A DNA stretch of 64,000 nt from Latrodectus hesperus (GCA_037975125.1 CM075862.1:77109960-77173959), one strand, 5' to 3'; shown: positions 11,891 to 24,095, counted from the first letter of the stretch. Notes: generated from the letters alone by a model not told the origin. Numbers and translations: made by a program.

Positions 11891-14800
11891 TGTTTTTTAA
11901 TGTATGTCCTTTGTTAATAGCAATTAATCATTTTCGTGGTTACGTTTCTTAACTCTCTATTAATAATTATAACTAATATAATTTAATAAAATATAACAGA
12001 AACAAAAGGAATTTTTCTGATTTGACAAAATATACAAAATCAAGCCTTATCAAAACACAATTAATTTTACATTTTTCAATTTTAAGTTAACAATTAGGAA
12101 AAATTGTACATTAAATGTATTTAAAATTATTTACGTTTTGACATTTTTGCGTTTAATAATCATACACTCAAAGCTTATTGAAATTTAATAAAAAAATGCT
12201 CTAACAAATAATTATATATTAAAAAATTAAAATTTCAATGTTGTAGACACGCAATTCAAAATATAATAATAAGATTTTTGTAATTTTATCTATGCATATA
12301 CAAAGTATCATTCATTATATTTTACTTTGGAAAATAAATAAAAATTAAATTCAAAGATTAAAATACTTAAGCTTTTAAATTATGGTATATAATGTAAGCT
12401 ATGTCTCAAAGTAAGTTTATTCAAATGATTATATACATATTTAAGTAAAATTACATTTCCTACATATATTCAAATATAAATAATCTATACATATGAAAAT
12501 TGACGAGAGATGTCGCAGCATGTTTATATAATCAAATAAATACTAAATGAAATTTTTTTTGTCTAGCATTAATATCATATGATGAAATGATGTACCTATG
12601 TCAGCAGAATTTGTAAAAATGGCATCACTCTATTTTTTTTTTTTTTACCATTAAATAAAGTTATAAAATTAGGCATTAAAATAATAAAGAGGAAATTAGA
12701 TTAAATTAATATAATATAAAATATTCAGTCACACAATACTTGCAATTTGTGAATTCTTTGAAGAACAATTATTTTTCGGCTAAGTATTTTCTAATTAAGA
12801 TTACTTTTCAATACAAAATTATTTTCAAATAGATTTCTCAATTTAGCAAATTTGTTGTTAAAAATATCGCACATACTTAAAAATGAATAAGTAACAGAAT
12901 TGAACTTTAGAATGCCACATTATATTTTTGGTGCAAAAAATCATTCATAAAAATAGAGAAATTTCAGAGAGACTAAAATGCAATATAAAGACAAACTTTA
13001 TTAATACAAATTTGGCAAAATTTAATTGTATTTTGAACACGTTAAATTAAATTAATCGATAGATTTCTAAATAAAATCACGAGCAATACATTCACAAGTT
13101 TACAATTAAAAAATATTTACGAACTGAATTATATGGCTTCTTCAACGTGAGTAATAAAGTAAATTAAATTATAAAATTTTAATTTGATGTACTTTCCTAT
13201 TTTCTGCAAAACGGTTATACTCAATAGTACTAATTAGGTGGATTGTTAATGTATTTTACCTGAATTATATAACTGAAAATTACATGAACTGAATTATACT
13301 TTCTCCAGATAAATTAAATTAATTTACAAGAATGATGCTGCAAATTAACAAGATACTAGAAATTAGGAATACAGCATAAAATGTTCAAAAATACTGAGCA
13401 ACTATTTAAAAAAAAATCTAATGATTATGTGAATTGTGACTGAATTTCAATTTTCCGATCTTTTCTCCATTTAACTACTAATTCTTAATTATTATAATAG
13501 TATGAAATTTGATGACTAGAAATTCCGATATGCATAATTTACAATTCATAATTATCAATAGGAAAGCATTAAAGATTTATTATAATGACCAGAATTTCTT
13601 CCACATGAATTAAAAGCCGTCAGTAAATATGTTCGGCGCTTGCGTAATATTTCACCATATTTAATTTATAAAAAACACTTTATCTTCAATTCAATTACAG
13701 TTGTTATGACGGATTATACCACAAATTATACATACACAAAATAAACAGGACTTTTTGAATATAACAGATAACAAAATATGATTTTACGATAAATATGCGT
13801 AACAGCGACACATTTACTTTTAAGAAATTAATAAGGCATATCTTTTAGATATTAAAAATAATTAAATCTACAAAAAAAATTCAGTTTAAAACGACCGGTT
13901 TTAGAAATACCAGAGGTTCACAATCGATAGTCCCAACTGAAAATCGATTTCTGTCAATTACCGACAGGATACGACACGTTACACAAATTACTACTTTTCT
14001 CAACACACATTTCCAGAAAGTTACGATACGAAAACTAAAATGAGATAGCTCTCAACTGTAGTGAAGCCATTCAAAATCATAGAAAAGGTCGCGGGAAAAT
14101 AATAAAAAGAAACTTTTCTATCGCTTTGACCTAGCAAGGAAAAGAACCGTCGGCATGACGTCACAAAATCGATGACGTCGCCGCCAGAATCGTCTGCTGC
14201 TACAACATCAACGATCGTCTGCTTAGATGAAGCAGACGCCCCGCAAATGGCAACAGCCGCGTCTGCCACTCGCGGTAATGCTCAATGTTTGCCAACCCCC
14301 CACCCTCCTTTTATCACATTCCCGCTATATTTTGCTCTTTTTCTCTCGTTTTCCAGCCAAGTAAGAAAAGATTTCTATTAAAAAAAAATCTCGGGCATAG
14401 ATAAATGTGAATTCTGCACAAAAACGAGATTTTCTTGCACTTGCTGAAGACAGCATTTTTAGGGGGGATGAATGGCATTGTTACTGAACTCACAAGAAAG
14501 CTTGAGAAGTGAAAAGATGTTCCCTCGATTGCTTTTTCTTTTTTGATTCACACTTTATTACTCATTCGAGTAAGATTTCTAAGAAATTAAATTCTTCCTT
14601 CATATAAACAGTTCAATTAAGGAATCTTGTGCCATAACCATCGATTTTCCCATTCAGAAGCTTATTGACGGAAGTGAATCAAAAAGTCAAGGAAAAGTTA
14701 AGACTTCTGCCCTTTCTGCCAGATCCATTTACTAAAAAAGAATAAGAGCAAGAACATGCCCTGAAAAAGAAACTTTAGAACTAAGGAAATCTTCTGATTT

Positions 14801-15217
14801 GGCAACATTTTTCGGTATTCATTGCAAGTAAGGAATGTAAAATGCGAAATGTTTAATGGTTAAGTCACATAAGAATAGAAATTTTACATATTTACGTTTT
14901 GCATAATCATAATGAAAACAAAAACCAATCAATCAAATACTAACATAAAGATCTTTTAATATAATTGCTGATGCTATTAATCTTTTGTTAAAACAATTAC
15001 AAATATTTCGAATTTATTGGAAAAATGCATTAATTAATATAGAAGGAGAAAAAATTATCAGATTTCTTTATCGATAAAAATCAATTGATTTATTACACGT
15101 ATGCTTATGTCACACAAGTTAAACCCAACGTGACATACTATCAATAATGAGATGGCGAACTGACTTTAAAATTCATTTTCAGTGCAGGAGCGTAGACAAC
15201 ATTAAGATTGATAAAGT
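11891..15217. other. Unique-looking AT-rich DNA; one GC-richer island near 14.0-14.35 kb
   Basis: No transposon recognised across 3.3 kb. Around 14040-14350 base composition becomes more balanced. Overlapping ORFs there (14172-14381 plus, 14021-14269 minus) resemble nothing I know. It could be a regulatory island or an exon of a gene outside the window. Confidence 0.5.
14156..14180. promoter_or_regulatory. Candidate paired CRE sites
   Basis: A palindromic TGACGTCA (14156-14163) and TGACGTCG (14173-14180) lie 17 bp apart, in the local GC-richer island. The consensus is that of ATF/CREB factors. There is no transcript evidence. Confidence 0.3.
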
Positions 15218-15543
15218 GCCGACCGATGGCTGAGTGGTTAGCGTTCGTGACTCCTGAGCTGTGGGTCCCGGGTTCGAATCCCGGTTCGGGCATGGATGTT
15301 ACTTTCTTTCTCTATTCTCTTTGTGTTTCTTTGTCCTTTTATCTGTGTTGTTGTATTATACGAGTTTATGGTGGTAAACCACAAACCCTATAAACGGGTT
15401 TGTGGTGGTATGGCGCGGGCAACGCTACTCGCCTCCGTGACTTGGTTCACAGGTGCCCGATGGGTAACGACAAATGAGTAGCAGTTTCTGGCCTTATTGT
15501 GGCATAGGGTTCGTCACCCAAGTGACCACAATTGGAAATTATG

Positions 15544-15545
<2 letters not shown>
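15218..15545 (+). mobile_element. SINE family A, full-length copy
   Basis: The head begins GCCGACCGATGGCTGAGTGG, with an A box TGGCTGAGTGG (15226) and a B box GGTTCGAATCC (15272). The body begins GGCATGGATGT, passes CCTATAAACGGGTTTGTGG (15388) and runs to a tail near CCCAAGTGACCACAATTGG. It abuts a (TA)n array. The body shares CATGGATGT and CCTATAAACGGG with family B. An apparent read-through ORF (15208-15393) is non-coding. Confidence 0.88.

Positions 15546-15549
<4 letters not shown>

Positions 15550-15608
<59 letters not shown>
15550..15608. repeat. (TA)n microsatellite at the SINE-A 3' end
   Basis: About 59 bp of nearly pure TA directly after the SINE tail. It may have grown from a tail-associated seed. 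Confidence 0.95.
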
Positions 15609-15609
<1 letters not shown>

Positions 15610-15610
<1 letters not shown>

Positions 15611-16083
15611 TAATATAATTCTATGTCGGCTGCATTTAGTTTAGATTGCATTCAAAGATGGCAGTAGACATGAGGAGGATCATAAAGGTAAGCATCGAAA
15701 ATCACATCAAAATGTCTTGACAGTCCATTTGGTCGATCGCAGTCTTCTTGGATTCAATCATACTTCTTAGAAAAATATGTAAAAAATATAACATAATAAA
15801 TTAATAAATTCTGCCATTGTGTAAAAAATATTCAAAATAATATAGTAGAGAAATTAAAAATTATCATGTCTTCAATACTTACATTTTTAATTTTATATGT
15901 AAGTATTATTAAAGTTGCGATGTGTATTCTTTTAAGCAATTCTCGGACTTCTCAACACTTTTTAACAAAATAAAATCATTCACTTTAATCAACAAAACAC
16001 ACAGACACTTCATTAGACATTCTGTAATTCGGATTCATATGTACAATAAATATGGAACCAATAGGATTATTACCAAACTTAGA
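15610..16083. other. AT-rich DNA without a recognisable gene
   Basis: Nothing recognised between the (TA)n array and the hAT-type element. Confidence 0.5.
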
Positions 16084-16091
16084 ACCTAACA

Positions 16092-16700
16092 CATAGGTTC
16101 CCAAGGTGGGCCAGGTGGACCCCCAGATGTCCATAGGAGACCACACGGGGGTCCACGTAGACATGAAAAGAAAACAGGGGTTCGCAAGTTGTGAGTAGGG
16201 GTCCACGAAAAATTTTCTGGTTTTCATAATAACGAACAAACATTTTGGCTTGGATTTACCTATCAAGTAAGGCAGGTAGCATCATTCACTAGGTAGGTAC
16301 TCAAAAATATTCGAGATTCAGTTCAAACACAGAACTGAATAGAACAATAGATAATAGTACAAGTGTACACCACATGTCGAGACTTGCAAAGTGCCGCCCG
16401 TGCGCCGTCTCATTAAAAGTATGACTATCTTTTATTGTTGATTTACATTTCAGAGTTCTTTGTTGACTTTTTGTCAATTGTTGATTGTATGTTATAATAA
16501 ATGTTTATAATTTTGTATAACCACAAGTATAATTTTAATAAATAGGACACAAGAAAATGTGCTACTTTTTTTTCCTTCTTAATACCCCCAATTTAGGGTG
16601 ATATTTTTTAGGAGTTCTGTACAGTAGAAATGCAGGGGGTCTACCGAAAATAATAAAACTTTGAATGGTCCACGAGAAAAAAAAATTTTGGGAACCCATG
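16092..16700. mobile_element. Non-autonomous hAT-type element (609 bp)
   Basis: Terminal inverted repeats CATAGGTTCCCAA (16092) and, on the minus strand from 16700, CATGGGTTCCCAA. They are flanked by an 8-bp duplication with one mismatch (ACCTAACA at 16084-16091, ACCTTACA at 16701-16708). An 8-bp TSD and short TIRs are typical of hAT elements. Subterminal G-rich and C-rich blocks (GGACCCCCAG near 16117, GGGGGTCCACG near 16146) are present. The 93-codon ORF crossing its left half is spurious, and no transposase is visible. Confidence 0.8.
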
Positions 16701-16708
16701 ACCTTACA

Positions 16709-17831
16709 CTTTTGTGGAAGGACTATAAATACAGATGGCACCCGATCTTACAAATCATGTAGGAACATGCACGGAGAAGGAGCTCACCCCTGCGCGACCA
16801 CACCATAAGAAGTTTGGTGTGGACTATTGACGAATTTCCAATTCAGGCAAATCTCTATGATGATAATGTACACATTGCCAAGGCTGTGATTTCGGCACAT
16901 GGAATGATCTGACTTGACTTCAAATGGACACTACACCAAACCACCATATGGAACCAATAATCAAATGAGTAATTTTTAACTAATTGAACAGTAAATTTCA
17001 TATAGTGACGAAAATAATATACTATACAACTCCAAATATAAGAAACACATTAAGTATAATTAAATATAAATAATATCCATTCATATGATTGCCTAATCAC
17101 TGCAGATATGGGTGTCTTTGAGTAAATTAACGTGAAAGAATGAAAAAAAAGAAGCAAATAATCTTCATTTTAAACATGACCCACTTTAAAGATTGACATA
17201 ACAAGGTTAGCTAATATTTCTTCCAATTTAACAGTAGAGCCTTAATGGAAGACAAAAGTCTGAAAGGAGCATTTTCTTCCTAGACATACAAACAAAAACT
17301 TCATTAATAATTCAGGGACAATGCAGACGAGCTTCCACTGCATACCATCAGAGCAAACAGACCATTACATTTACATGCTTGTTACGCTGATGACTGAAAT
17401 AATTCTCTGTCGGATCTGACGTGGGAATAGATTCTACTTGCAAGCTCATTTACATAAAGCTACATTAAATTCTAATCAGACAATGTCAGCAACGTATTTT
17501 AATGCTGCTAATGGCTACATTCGAATGCATTTCTTACATTGTTGTTCTACTATTTAAAAAGCAAATAATTCCTCCTGTTCTATTACAGCAAAGAATTCCT
17601 CATTAATATTGGCCAAGCATCTTTGACTAAATATATTCTTCCAGATCTTACGAAGGACGCGGTACTTTTTAAGATAGGGGATAGCAAAGTACAGAATCGC
17701 ATTTCCGTTAAATCTGTTTTTTAGATTACTGGAAGAACTAGTAAGGGAAAAACTATTTTTGATAACCGTAATAATTATGAATTTCTTCTCAGAAGCTGTT
17801 TAAAAACAGCATCGTATATAGAGAGTGTGTA

Positions 17832-17834
<3 letters not shown>
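16709..17834. other. Mostly unique DNA, no recognised gene
   Basis: Contains GACTATAAATACAG at about 16724, which looks like a TATA box. I could not link it to an ORF or an LTR. Confidence 0.45.

Positions 17835-17871
<37 letters not shown>
17835..17871. repeat. (TA)n microsatellite
   Basis: About 37 bp of TA, directly abutting the left arm of the foldback element. Confidence 0.9.
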
Positions 17872-17872
<1 letters not shown>

Positions 17873-17875
<3 letters not shown>

Positions 17876-18694
17876 GTTAATAGTATAATTTATAAAATAT
17901 GCAATGAATATAATGAAACAAAATACAATGAAAAATGCCAAATGGAAAATAGTACATTGAAAAATTAAATGCCAAAAGTAGAATATCAAATGGAAGACAA
18001 CACATTGAAATATTAAAGCATTGAAATATTAAATATTAAATGGAAAATAACACATTGAAAAGAATACAATGAAAAGAATTACATTGAAAACACTTTAAAG
18101 AAAGATAAATATAAATGGAATAAAGTACCAATATGGCCAGCTTCATCAGGGGGTGTTGACCACATTGGCACAATTATGGCTTTTCTGCAATGGCCCAAGA
18201 CATAGTCTTAAAAAAGCCATCACACCCCAAAGCCATACCAAAAATTCAAACCAAAGCATCAAACAAGAATAAAAGAAGCAAAACCCAATCCAAAATATGC
18301 AAGTAGAATTCAATCCAAAATATACAAGTCAAAATCCAATGCCGCCAAAATACAATGTTGCCAAAATACACTCAATACATAATAATCATTAGATTTAAAT
18401 CACATCCAATTACATATCCAAATCTGCAAGAACCTCACCAAACACATAAATTAGTGACTAAGTGTAAACACTATCGGCATTTCAAGCTTCTTATATCTAA
18501 TGATTATATCTATTGTTTTCCATTTAATATTTAATATTTCAATGCTTTAATATTTCAATGTGTTGTCTTCCATCTGATATTCTACTTTTGGCATTTAATT
18601 TTTCAATGTACTATTTTCCATTTGGCATCTTTTCATTGTATATTTTGTTTCATTATATTCATTGCATATTTTATAAATTATACTATTAACTATA
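17873..18694. mobile_element. Foldback element with ~178-bp inverted arms
   Basis: Arms 17873-18047 and 18515-18694 are near-identical inverted repeats; both start ATAGTTAATAGTATAATTTA when read inward. Each arm holds internal direct copies of a unit like TGGAARAYAACACATTGAAA. The roughly 470-bp spacer has a more complex centre near 18130-18230 and no ORF. No transposase is visible. A (TA)n tract lies at the left edge, so a TA duplication cannot be judged. Confidence 0.8.
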
Positions 18695-18799
18695 TCTTAG
18701 TAATACTATTCCAGCTGCTTTTGCGCTAAATGTACTGCTAAACTTAAAACTTAAAATTTTTATATATTCTTGTGCTTTTGGCTATACATCTAATTTTGC

Positions 18800-18802
<3 letters not shown>

Positions 18803-18883
<81 letters not shown>
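18803..18883. repeat. (TA)n microsatellite
   Basis: About 81 bp of pure TA. The ORF across it (18772-18960) is a repeat translation. Confidence 0.95.
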
Positions 18884-18884
<1 letters not shown>

Positions 18885-18885
<1 letters not shown>

Positions 18886-19820
18886 TATATATGCGTTTGT
18901 GTGTGTAATGTATTACGTGGTTACCTTCTTGTCTTGGTGGATTTAAGGATTATTGAATAGGCAGATTTTGAAGAAAAACTTTTATTAGTACATTAACATT
19001 TGTTAGTGTGACAACTAAACTTAACATCTGTAGCATGTCTGCTCAATAGGAGAGCTCAACCCCAAAAACCTCGAGAGAACTCTCAGAATGGTACAGAGAG
19101 AGAATACTGGTCTCTCATTCGTTACGAATAGTGGCTCGAGATGACATCATCGGTCAGTTCGACATTCCTTAACCATATTTGGTAATGTACATTTTGGAAT
19201 TCTACAACAGGGGTGCGAAATAACGAATGTATATAAAATCAATCAAAATTGAAATTTAGAATATTAATTAGCGAGTAATTAATGTTAATTAAGAAAAAAT
19301 ACAACTCTTTAATAAGGATACAAAGTTCTGAGATTGAACGTAGACTATAGCAAGAAATAGAAACAGACGTTAAACATGTATATATTTTACTGATTATTTT
19401 CCAAATTGTATTTTAATATTTCTTTGTCTAATTTTTACAATGTCTTTATTTAGATTTTAAATTAAAGGTATATTTCCTTTTTTTCTTGCACATTACACTA
19501 GTGTAAATTATTTGAAAAACAGTTGAAAATGTAAGGCTCTTACAGACTTTTAATATTTTCCATTATTTAATGATGGAACACTTTCAAAGATTCAGATCTA
19601 AACATGATTCATTCTGACTACCAACTCACTAATTTATTTTTAAAACGAAGAAAAGGATTTTTTGAGAGCTAAAAGTTGTATCAAGACATAAAAATAAACA
19701 TTTAACAAGTCCACCAGACGGCATTTTGTAGATAACAGATCGTTGCAAGAGATGAAACCCCAACAACCATCCAGACAGACCGTTTATATTTTTCTTTCCA
19801 CTTATATTTTACATTCGATT
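18885..19820. other. AT-rich DNA without a recognisable gene
   Basis: A small palindrome cluster (CTCGAGAGAACTCTC near 19070) is the only structure noted. Confidence 0.5.
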
Positions 19821-20200
19821 GTGTTGTTGTTACTTATCTCATGTTGTCTAGGCTAGGCTAGACAACCCCCATAAAACCAAAAATATCTAAAATCTCTAAA
19901 AAAAGTAATAGGTCCCGAAGGACATCGTCTTTTTTAAAATTTAGGCAGGTTAAGATATGTCCAGGGAGGCCATATTGACGGAACACCAAGAACAGTTTGG
20001 AAATGTCCTTTGCCCCTGCTGGAAGGTCATTCCTCTCGTGTGCCCACTCATATAGCGGGAAAAGGCAGTTTGATAAGATCCTGGTCTCAGATGGAAGGTC
20101 TCACCCCGTCTTTTGGCGAAGTACCATGGATGGTTGGGAGGAATTCTCATAAATTTATTGAATTCAGTTTTTGCCAGTTAACTGAGAATAAAATCCACCA
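19821..20200 (-). pseudogene. LINE 3' end: C-terminal zinc-type domain and tail
   Basis: Minus strand. The remnant of a non-LTR ORF2 C-terminus reads YQTAFSRYMSGHTRGMTFQQ, then FPNCSWCSVN. After one frameshift it continues HILTCLNFKKDDVLRDLL and IFGFMGVV to a TAG at about 19858. This gives a C-x2-C...H...C arrangement like other RNase H-bearing LINEs here. Beyond the stop the 3' tail on the minus strand ends ATAAGTAACAACAACA. That matches the tail of SINE families C and E. The 5' side is truncated around 20200. Confidence 0.8.
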
Positions 20201-21483
20201 ACTGAAGAGGTCGTTCTTACCATTAGTAAACTCTCATGAAAAGACAACGCAATGTAAAAAAACACAAAGGAAAAAACCCTGCTTGCTTTATTTTTTTTTT
20301 TAGTGGGCATGTTAGTACTATAGATATTTTTCTCGTATTATAAAGAAATAATGAAATTTCGAAAAAATAAAAAAACAACAGTTAATATATGGTAATAGTT
20401 GTGCATGTTGTCTACTTTAATATAAATACAGCAAAAAATTTTAAAATAAATAAAAGAGACAATAAACAAACATGATACAAGTTTTCTTTTTATGCAGTTA
20501 AAAATTATAATTAAGCATTCAGGAGTCGCAAAATAAGCAAAAAGTGTGAACATTAGCGAATGGATAGAAAAATGAACACAGAAACCAGGCGTAACAATCG
20601 CCACCGTAGGTGATGAGCAAATCCTTATTCATTAACTGTAAGTTAGAAAACACAAATCGTCAAGTACCACCCTAATTTTTTTGTTCCTTCTTCTCGACAT
20701 GCATTACCTTTATGCAATGATAATCCAGCAAACAAAACAGAGCCAGTGACGCAATTGCAGTGCAGAAATTTCCCCGCAACACGGTAGCCGAGGCAGAATC
20801 ATTAGGGAGACAAATGATATACAAGCGTCATTCATTACCGAGACATGAATCATGTGGCAGCGTCCTCGGGGTGCCTAATTGAAAAATAATGAAACCACTA
20901 GTTGCTATTAAGGCCGCAAACACAACTTCCATGCGGATTATGAGTGTAATCCTGTGCCGTGGAGCTTTAATTGCAAAGACAAGCGCGCTGGGATGATAAA
21001 AATGATTCAAGCATGCTTCCTGCACAAATAAAGATGCGTACTGACCATTCCAACAGAGGAAAGAATGCAACTGAGCCAGCGACCATAAAAGGAAATTTAT
21101 TGAACGCCGTTTTATTATTATTTTTTTTATATAGCCATTGTGAGGGCTTTGGAATGAATGTTCTACTTTTTGCAAATCAATTAGGCTACTAGTTTTACTT
21201 GAGAACCAAATCGAATTTAAAAAAAATAAATAAAAAAATAAAAATAAAAAAACTGCATTGTTCGTGAATTTCTAATATTTATTTTTTGTGCAAAAGATTA
21301 AAAGGTGCTTAATATCACATATAATAGATATTAAACAAAATTAATGTACAGATTTAATTAAAAATATTTGAACTTAAAAAATAAAACGATACAAAAATTA
21401 AAAAATAATGTAAAACAAACAGAAAAAGAAAACAACTTAAAACATAGTTTGCATTGGTGTAATAGGCAGAAAATATATATTAC
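20201..21483. other. Partly balanced, unique-looking DNA; possible regulatory island
   Basis: Bases 20740-21110 are less AT-biased than the surroundings and have no repeat or coding match that I recognise. They hold homeodomain-type motifs (see 20935-20952). An A-rich simple run (AAAATAAATAAA-like) lies at 21215-21255. Confidence 0.4.
20935..20952. promoter_or_regulatory. Inverted pair of K50 homeodomain sites
   Basis: GGATTA (20935-20940) and TAATCC (20947-20952) form a palindromic pair with a 6-bp spacer. TAATTG occurs nearby at about 20877 and TTAATTG at about 20968. GGATTA is the known Otx/Bicoid/Goosecoid core. Function is inferred. Confidence 0.3.
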
Positions 21484-21796
21484 TTGTTGTTGTTTACTAA
21501 TGACACTTGGACAAGCCAAGCTCGCTATGCCTTGGCTATGCGAATTTAAGTCAATTGGGAGCGTCTTTTGCTTTAATCAGAGCACCATGAAGGTGAAAGT
21601 ACGACTTTGCTCTACACACATGCCATAGGGACCCGTTTATAGGGTAAGCAACCATTCACACCTCATTCATACAAGGAAAGGACAAAGACAGAATAGATAC
21701 AGAGAGAGAAAGTACATCCATACCCGAACCGGGTGTCGAACCCAGGACTTCCTTATCCGCAGTCAGGCACGCTGACCACTAGACAAGTTGGGCAGC
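21484..21796 (-). mobile_element. Chimeric SINE: B head and body, C tail
   Basis: Minus strand. The right part (about 21615-21796) is family B: B box CCGGGTGTCGAACCC on the plus strand, one base off the usual, and ACAAGGAAAGGACAAAGACA. The left part (21484-21611) is family C tail: GACACTTGGACAAGCCAAGC and ACCATGAAGGTGAAAGTACG. The junction lies at GCTCTACACACATGCCATAG. The copy at 46377 has the same junction. Confidence 0.88.
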
Positions 21797-23110
21797 TCAA
21801 AGGCTTCTGAAGTATTTGATTGCCGTAAATACTTTTGGTTTAAAAGACTACAAATTGTCAGCTATATCGATGAAAAAATATAACCTCAAGTATTTAGAGA
21901 TGCTTAACATACATCGAAATTTTATACTTCTGAAATGCGAACAAGGATTTATATTTACGAAACATAGAAAATGCAAATTTTTAATTTTTTACCTCAAGAA
22001 AAATGTATAAATTAATGAAAAATAAAGAGATTTCACAATGAGCAGAGATATTCCTTTGCAGTATTAACTTCAAGCACATTTTTTAAATTTTAACTGACTT
22101 ATGAAATTAAATATATTAAGTCGTTAAATATTCACAAAGTTAAAATAATAAACATCGATGAATTTTTTTAAAGAGGCATCATGATCTTTGAGATAGCTCT
22201 TCGTAACAGTATAAAAAAAGAGGAATGGTACAGAAAAAAGATCGGTATTTCCGTTAACAATGTTTTAGAAAGTCATTATGTTAAAAAATACTGCAGAGTT
22301 TGGAAAGAACTGCAACATATCTAAAGTGCATAAAATGAAATCTTAATGGAAGTATAAAAGATATCAAAAAAGCGCATACTTGTATTGACGCAGAAGTTCT
22401 ATTTTAACAAGCTATTCTGATCTTAATGGCCAATTCTCAACCAACACTTCTTCAACCTTCGAATCTTGAAAACAGAGGCTATTTTTCAACAGATTGTGAA
22501 GCTACACACTGTACAAATAACGCCAATTAGAGGAGTTAAAAAAAGGAGAGAAAACTACAAATTTTTTTCAAAGTACAATACTAAGACGGCTTACTTCGAT
22601 TGTTATATAATACGTTTCCTCGTTATGCAACTGTTTATTCGACGGTTGTTGCCAGTTGAAAGAACGAAGAATAAAAAGACCGGGTTATACTCCAAGAACT
22701 ATGGCACGAATCGTAGTTCTTGTAGTATTACTTTTTTTTTTAGAGATTTACTTAGAAAATATCACTAATTCACCCTGGTATTACAGAAATAAACAAATCA
22801 GAAAAGAATTAAGGGAATTCTTTGCTAAAATAATGAAAAACATGTTAAAAAAACTCAATTAACAATTAAACAATAATTGAACTTCCGTTTACGATGCAAA
22901 TCTCCCCATTAACAGACTCAGACCCCCGCTCTTTACTAAGATTTTGCACCAATCCGCCTCTTGCTTAATTAAATAGCACAAGTGCAATAACGTAACTAAC
23001 ATACTAACACCTTTTTGTTTATATTTTACTTATACACATAATGATATAATATATATAATAATACATACATAAATAATAATAAAAAAGTACAAAAAAATCA
23101 AGAAATGTGC

Positions 23111-23199
<89 letters not shown>

Positions 23200-24085
23200 G
23201 GAAAAAAAATATATAAAAAAAAAAAAAAAAAAATACATAATTAGGATATATTACTAACATTAACATTTAAATGTACTAACCCGAAAAAAAAAATGAGCGC
23301 CAAAGTGGCAAAAATTCAAATTCGGGCCATTAGCCAATCAGAGCCCATGATTTAGAAACTTTTTCATGATTTTCAAGTTCTTTTCTTACTAACCTAATAA
23401 TAGCGCACTTGTGTGAAAATTAATAATTCAATAATAAACAAACTTTATTGACGAATACAAATTAAATCTCCTTTCTAAGAATAAAAATAAATTTTTTAAA
23501 CTCTTGTAAAAACAGCACCAAGGACTAACTCTGATCAGAAAAACTAAGCTCCGCCCCCAAATGTAAAACAACTGAACATTAATAGAGCCAGACAGAAAAC
23601 AGTTATAGCTACTCATCAGAGCAGCTAGAAGAGAGGGTGAGGATCGTTTGATCCTAGGGACCTCATCAAACCGGCGAGGGCCAGTCGAAATTGCGACTTA
23701 GAAAATCTTATACTGCTATAGCACCAATACCTATTTGCTCCTCCTAGATAACCTAAAAGAGTCAACATCTTACAATATGTGTTTTCACATTTAACAGCCA
23801 TCAGCGCCCGACTTCAAAATCAAACTAAAACACGGCACCGTGGTTATTGTCCACTATTTTTCTACATGCGGTTAGAAACAAAATAAGAAATATATTAAAA
23901 AATGGTTAATTATAAATTAATATTTGCTTTTAAATAGAGAAATATAATATTTAATGTAATAAATACATGTTTTCTATAGTATTTTTATGCCTTCGACCGC
24001 TACACATGCAATAAAACACATAATTATATTACATGTTATATAATTTATGTTTGACTATTTACACCCATTTTCTGATTGGAAATTT
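21797..24085. other. AT-rich DNA without a recognisable gene
   Basis: Includes the (TA)n array at 23111-23199 followed by an A-rich run. The 100-codon ORF at 22466-22768 has no motif I recognise. A short more balanced stretch lies near 23620-23700. Confidence 0.5.
23111..23199. repeat. (TA)n microsatellite
   Basis: About 89 bp, with small interruptions at each end. Confidence 0.95.
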
Positions 24086-24095
24086 GCACAATAAC

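Noticed and set aside
14172..14381. Possible first exon (MTSPPESSAATTSTIV...)
   Set aside because: No recognisable domain, an overlapping ORF of equal quality on the other strand, and no clear splice donor; kept only as a regulatory island.
15218..15300. Functional tRNA gene
   Set aside because: The A and B boxes are good, but acceptor pairing is poor, and the sequence continues into a body repeated at 36558.
16724..16740. TATA box of an LTR retrotransposon
   Set aside because: No paired LTR, primer-binding site or gag/pol sequence found nearby.
18772..18960. ORF of alternating Ile and Tyr
   Set aside because: Translation of a (TA)n tract; the same applies to 17789-17989, 23030-23266, 41592-41801 and 41838-42071.
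22466..22768. 100-codon ORF
   Set aside because: Basic, low-complexity peptide with no motif in AT-rich DNA; consistent with chance.
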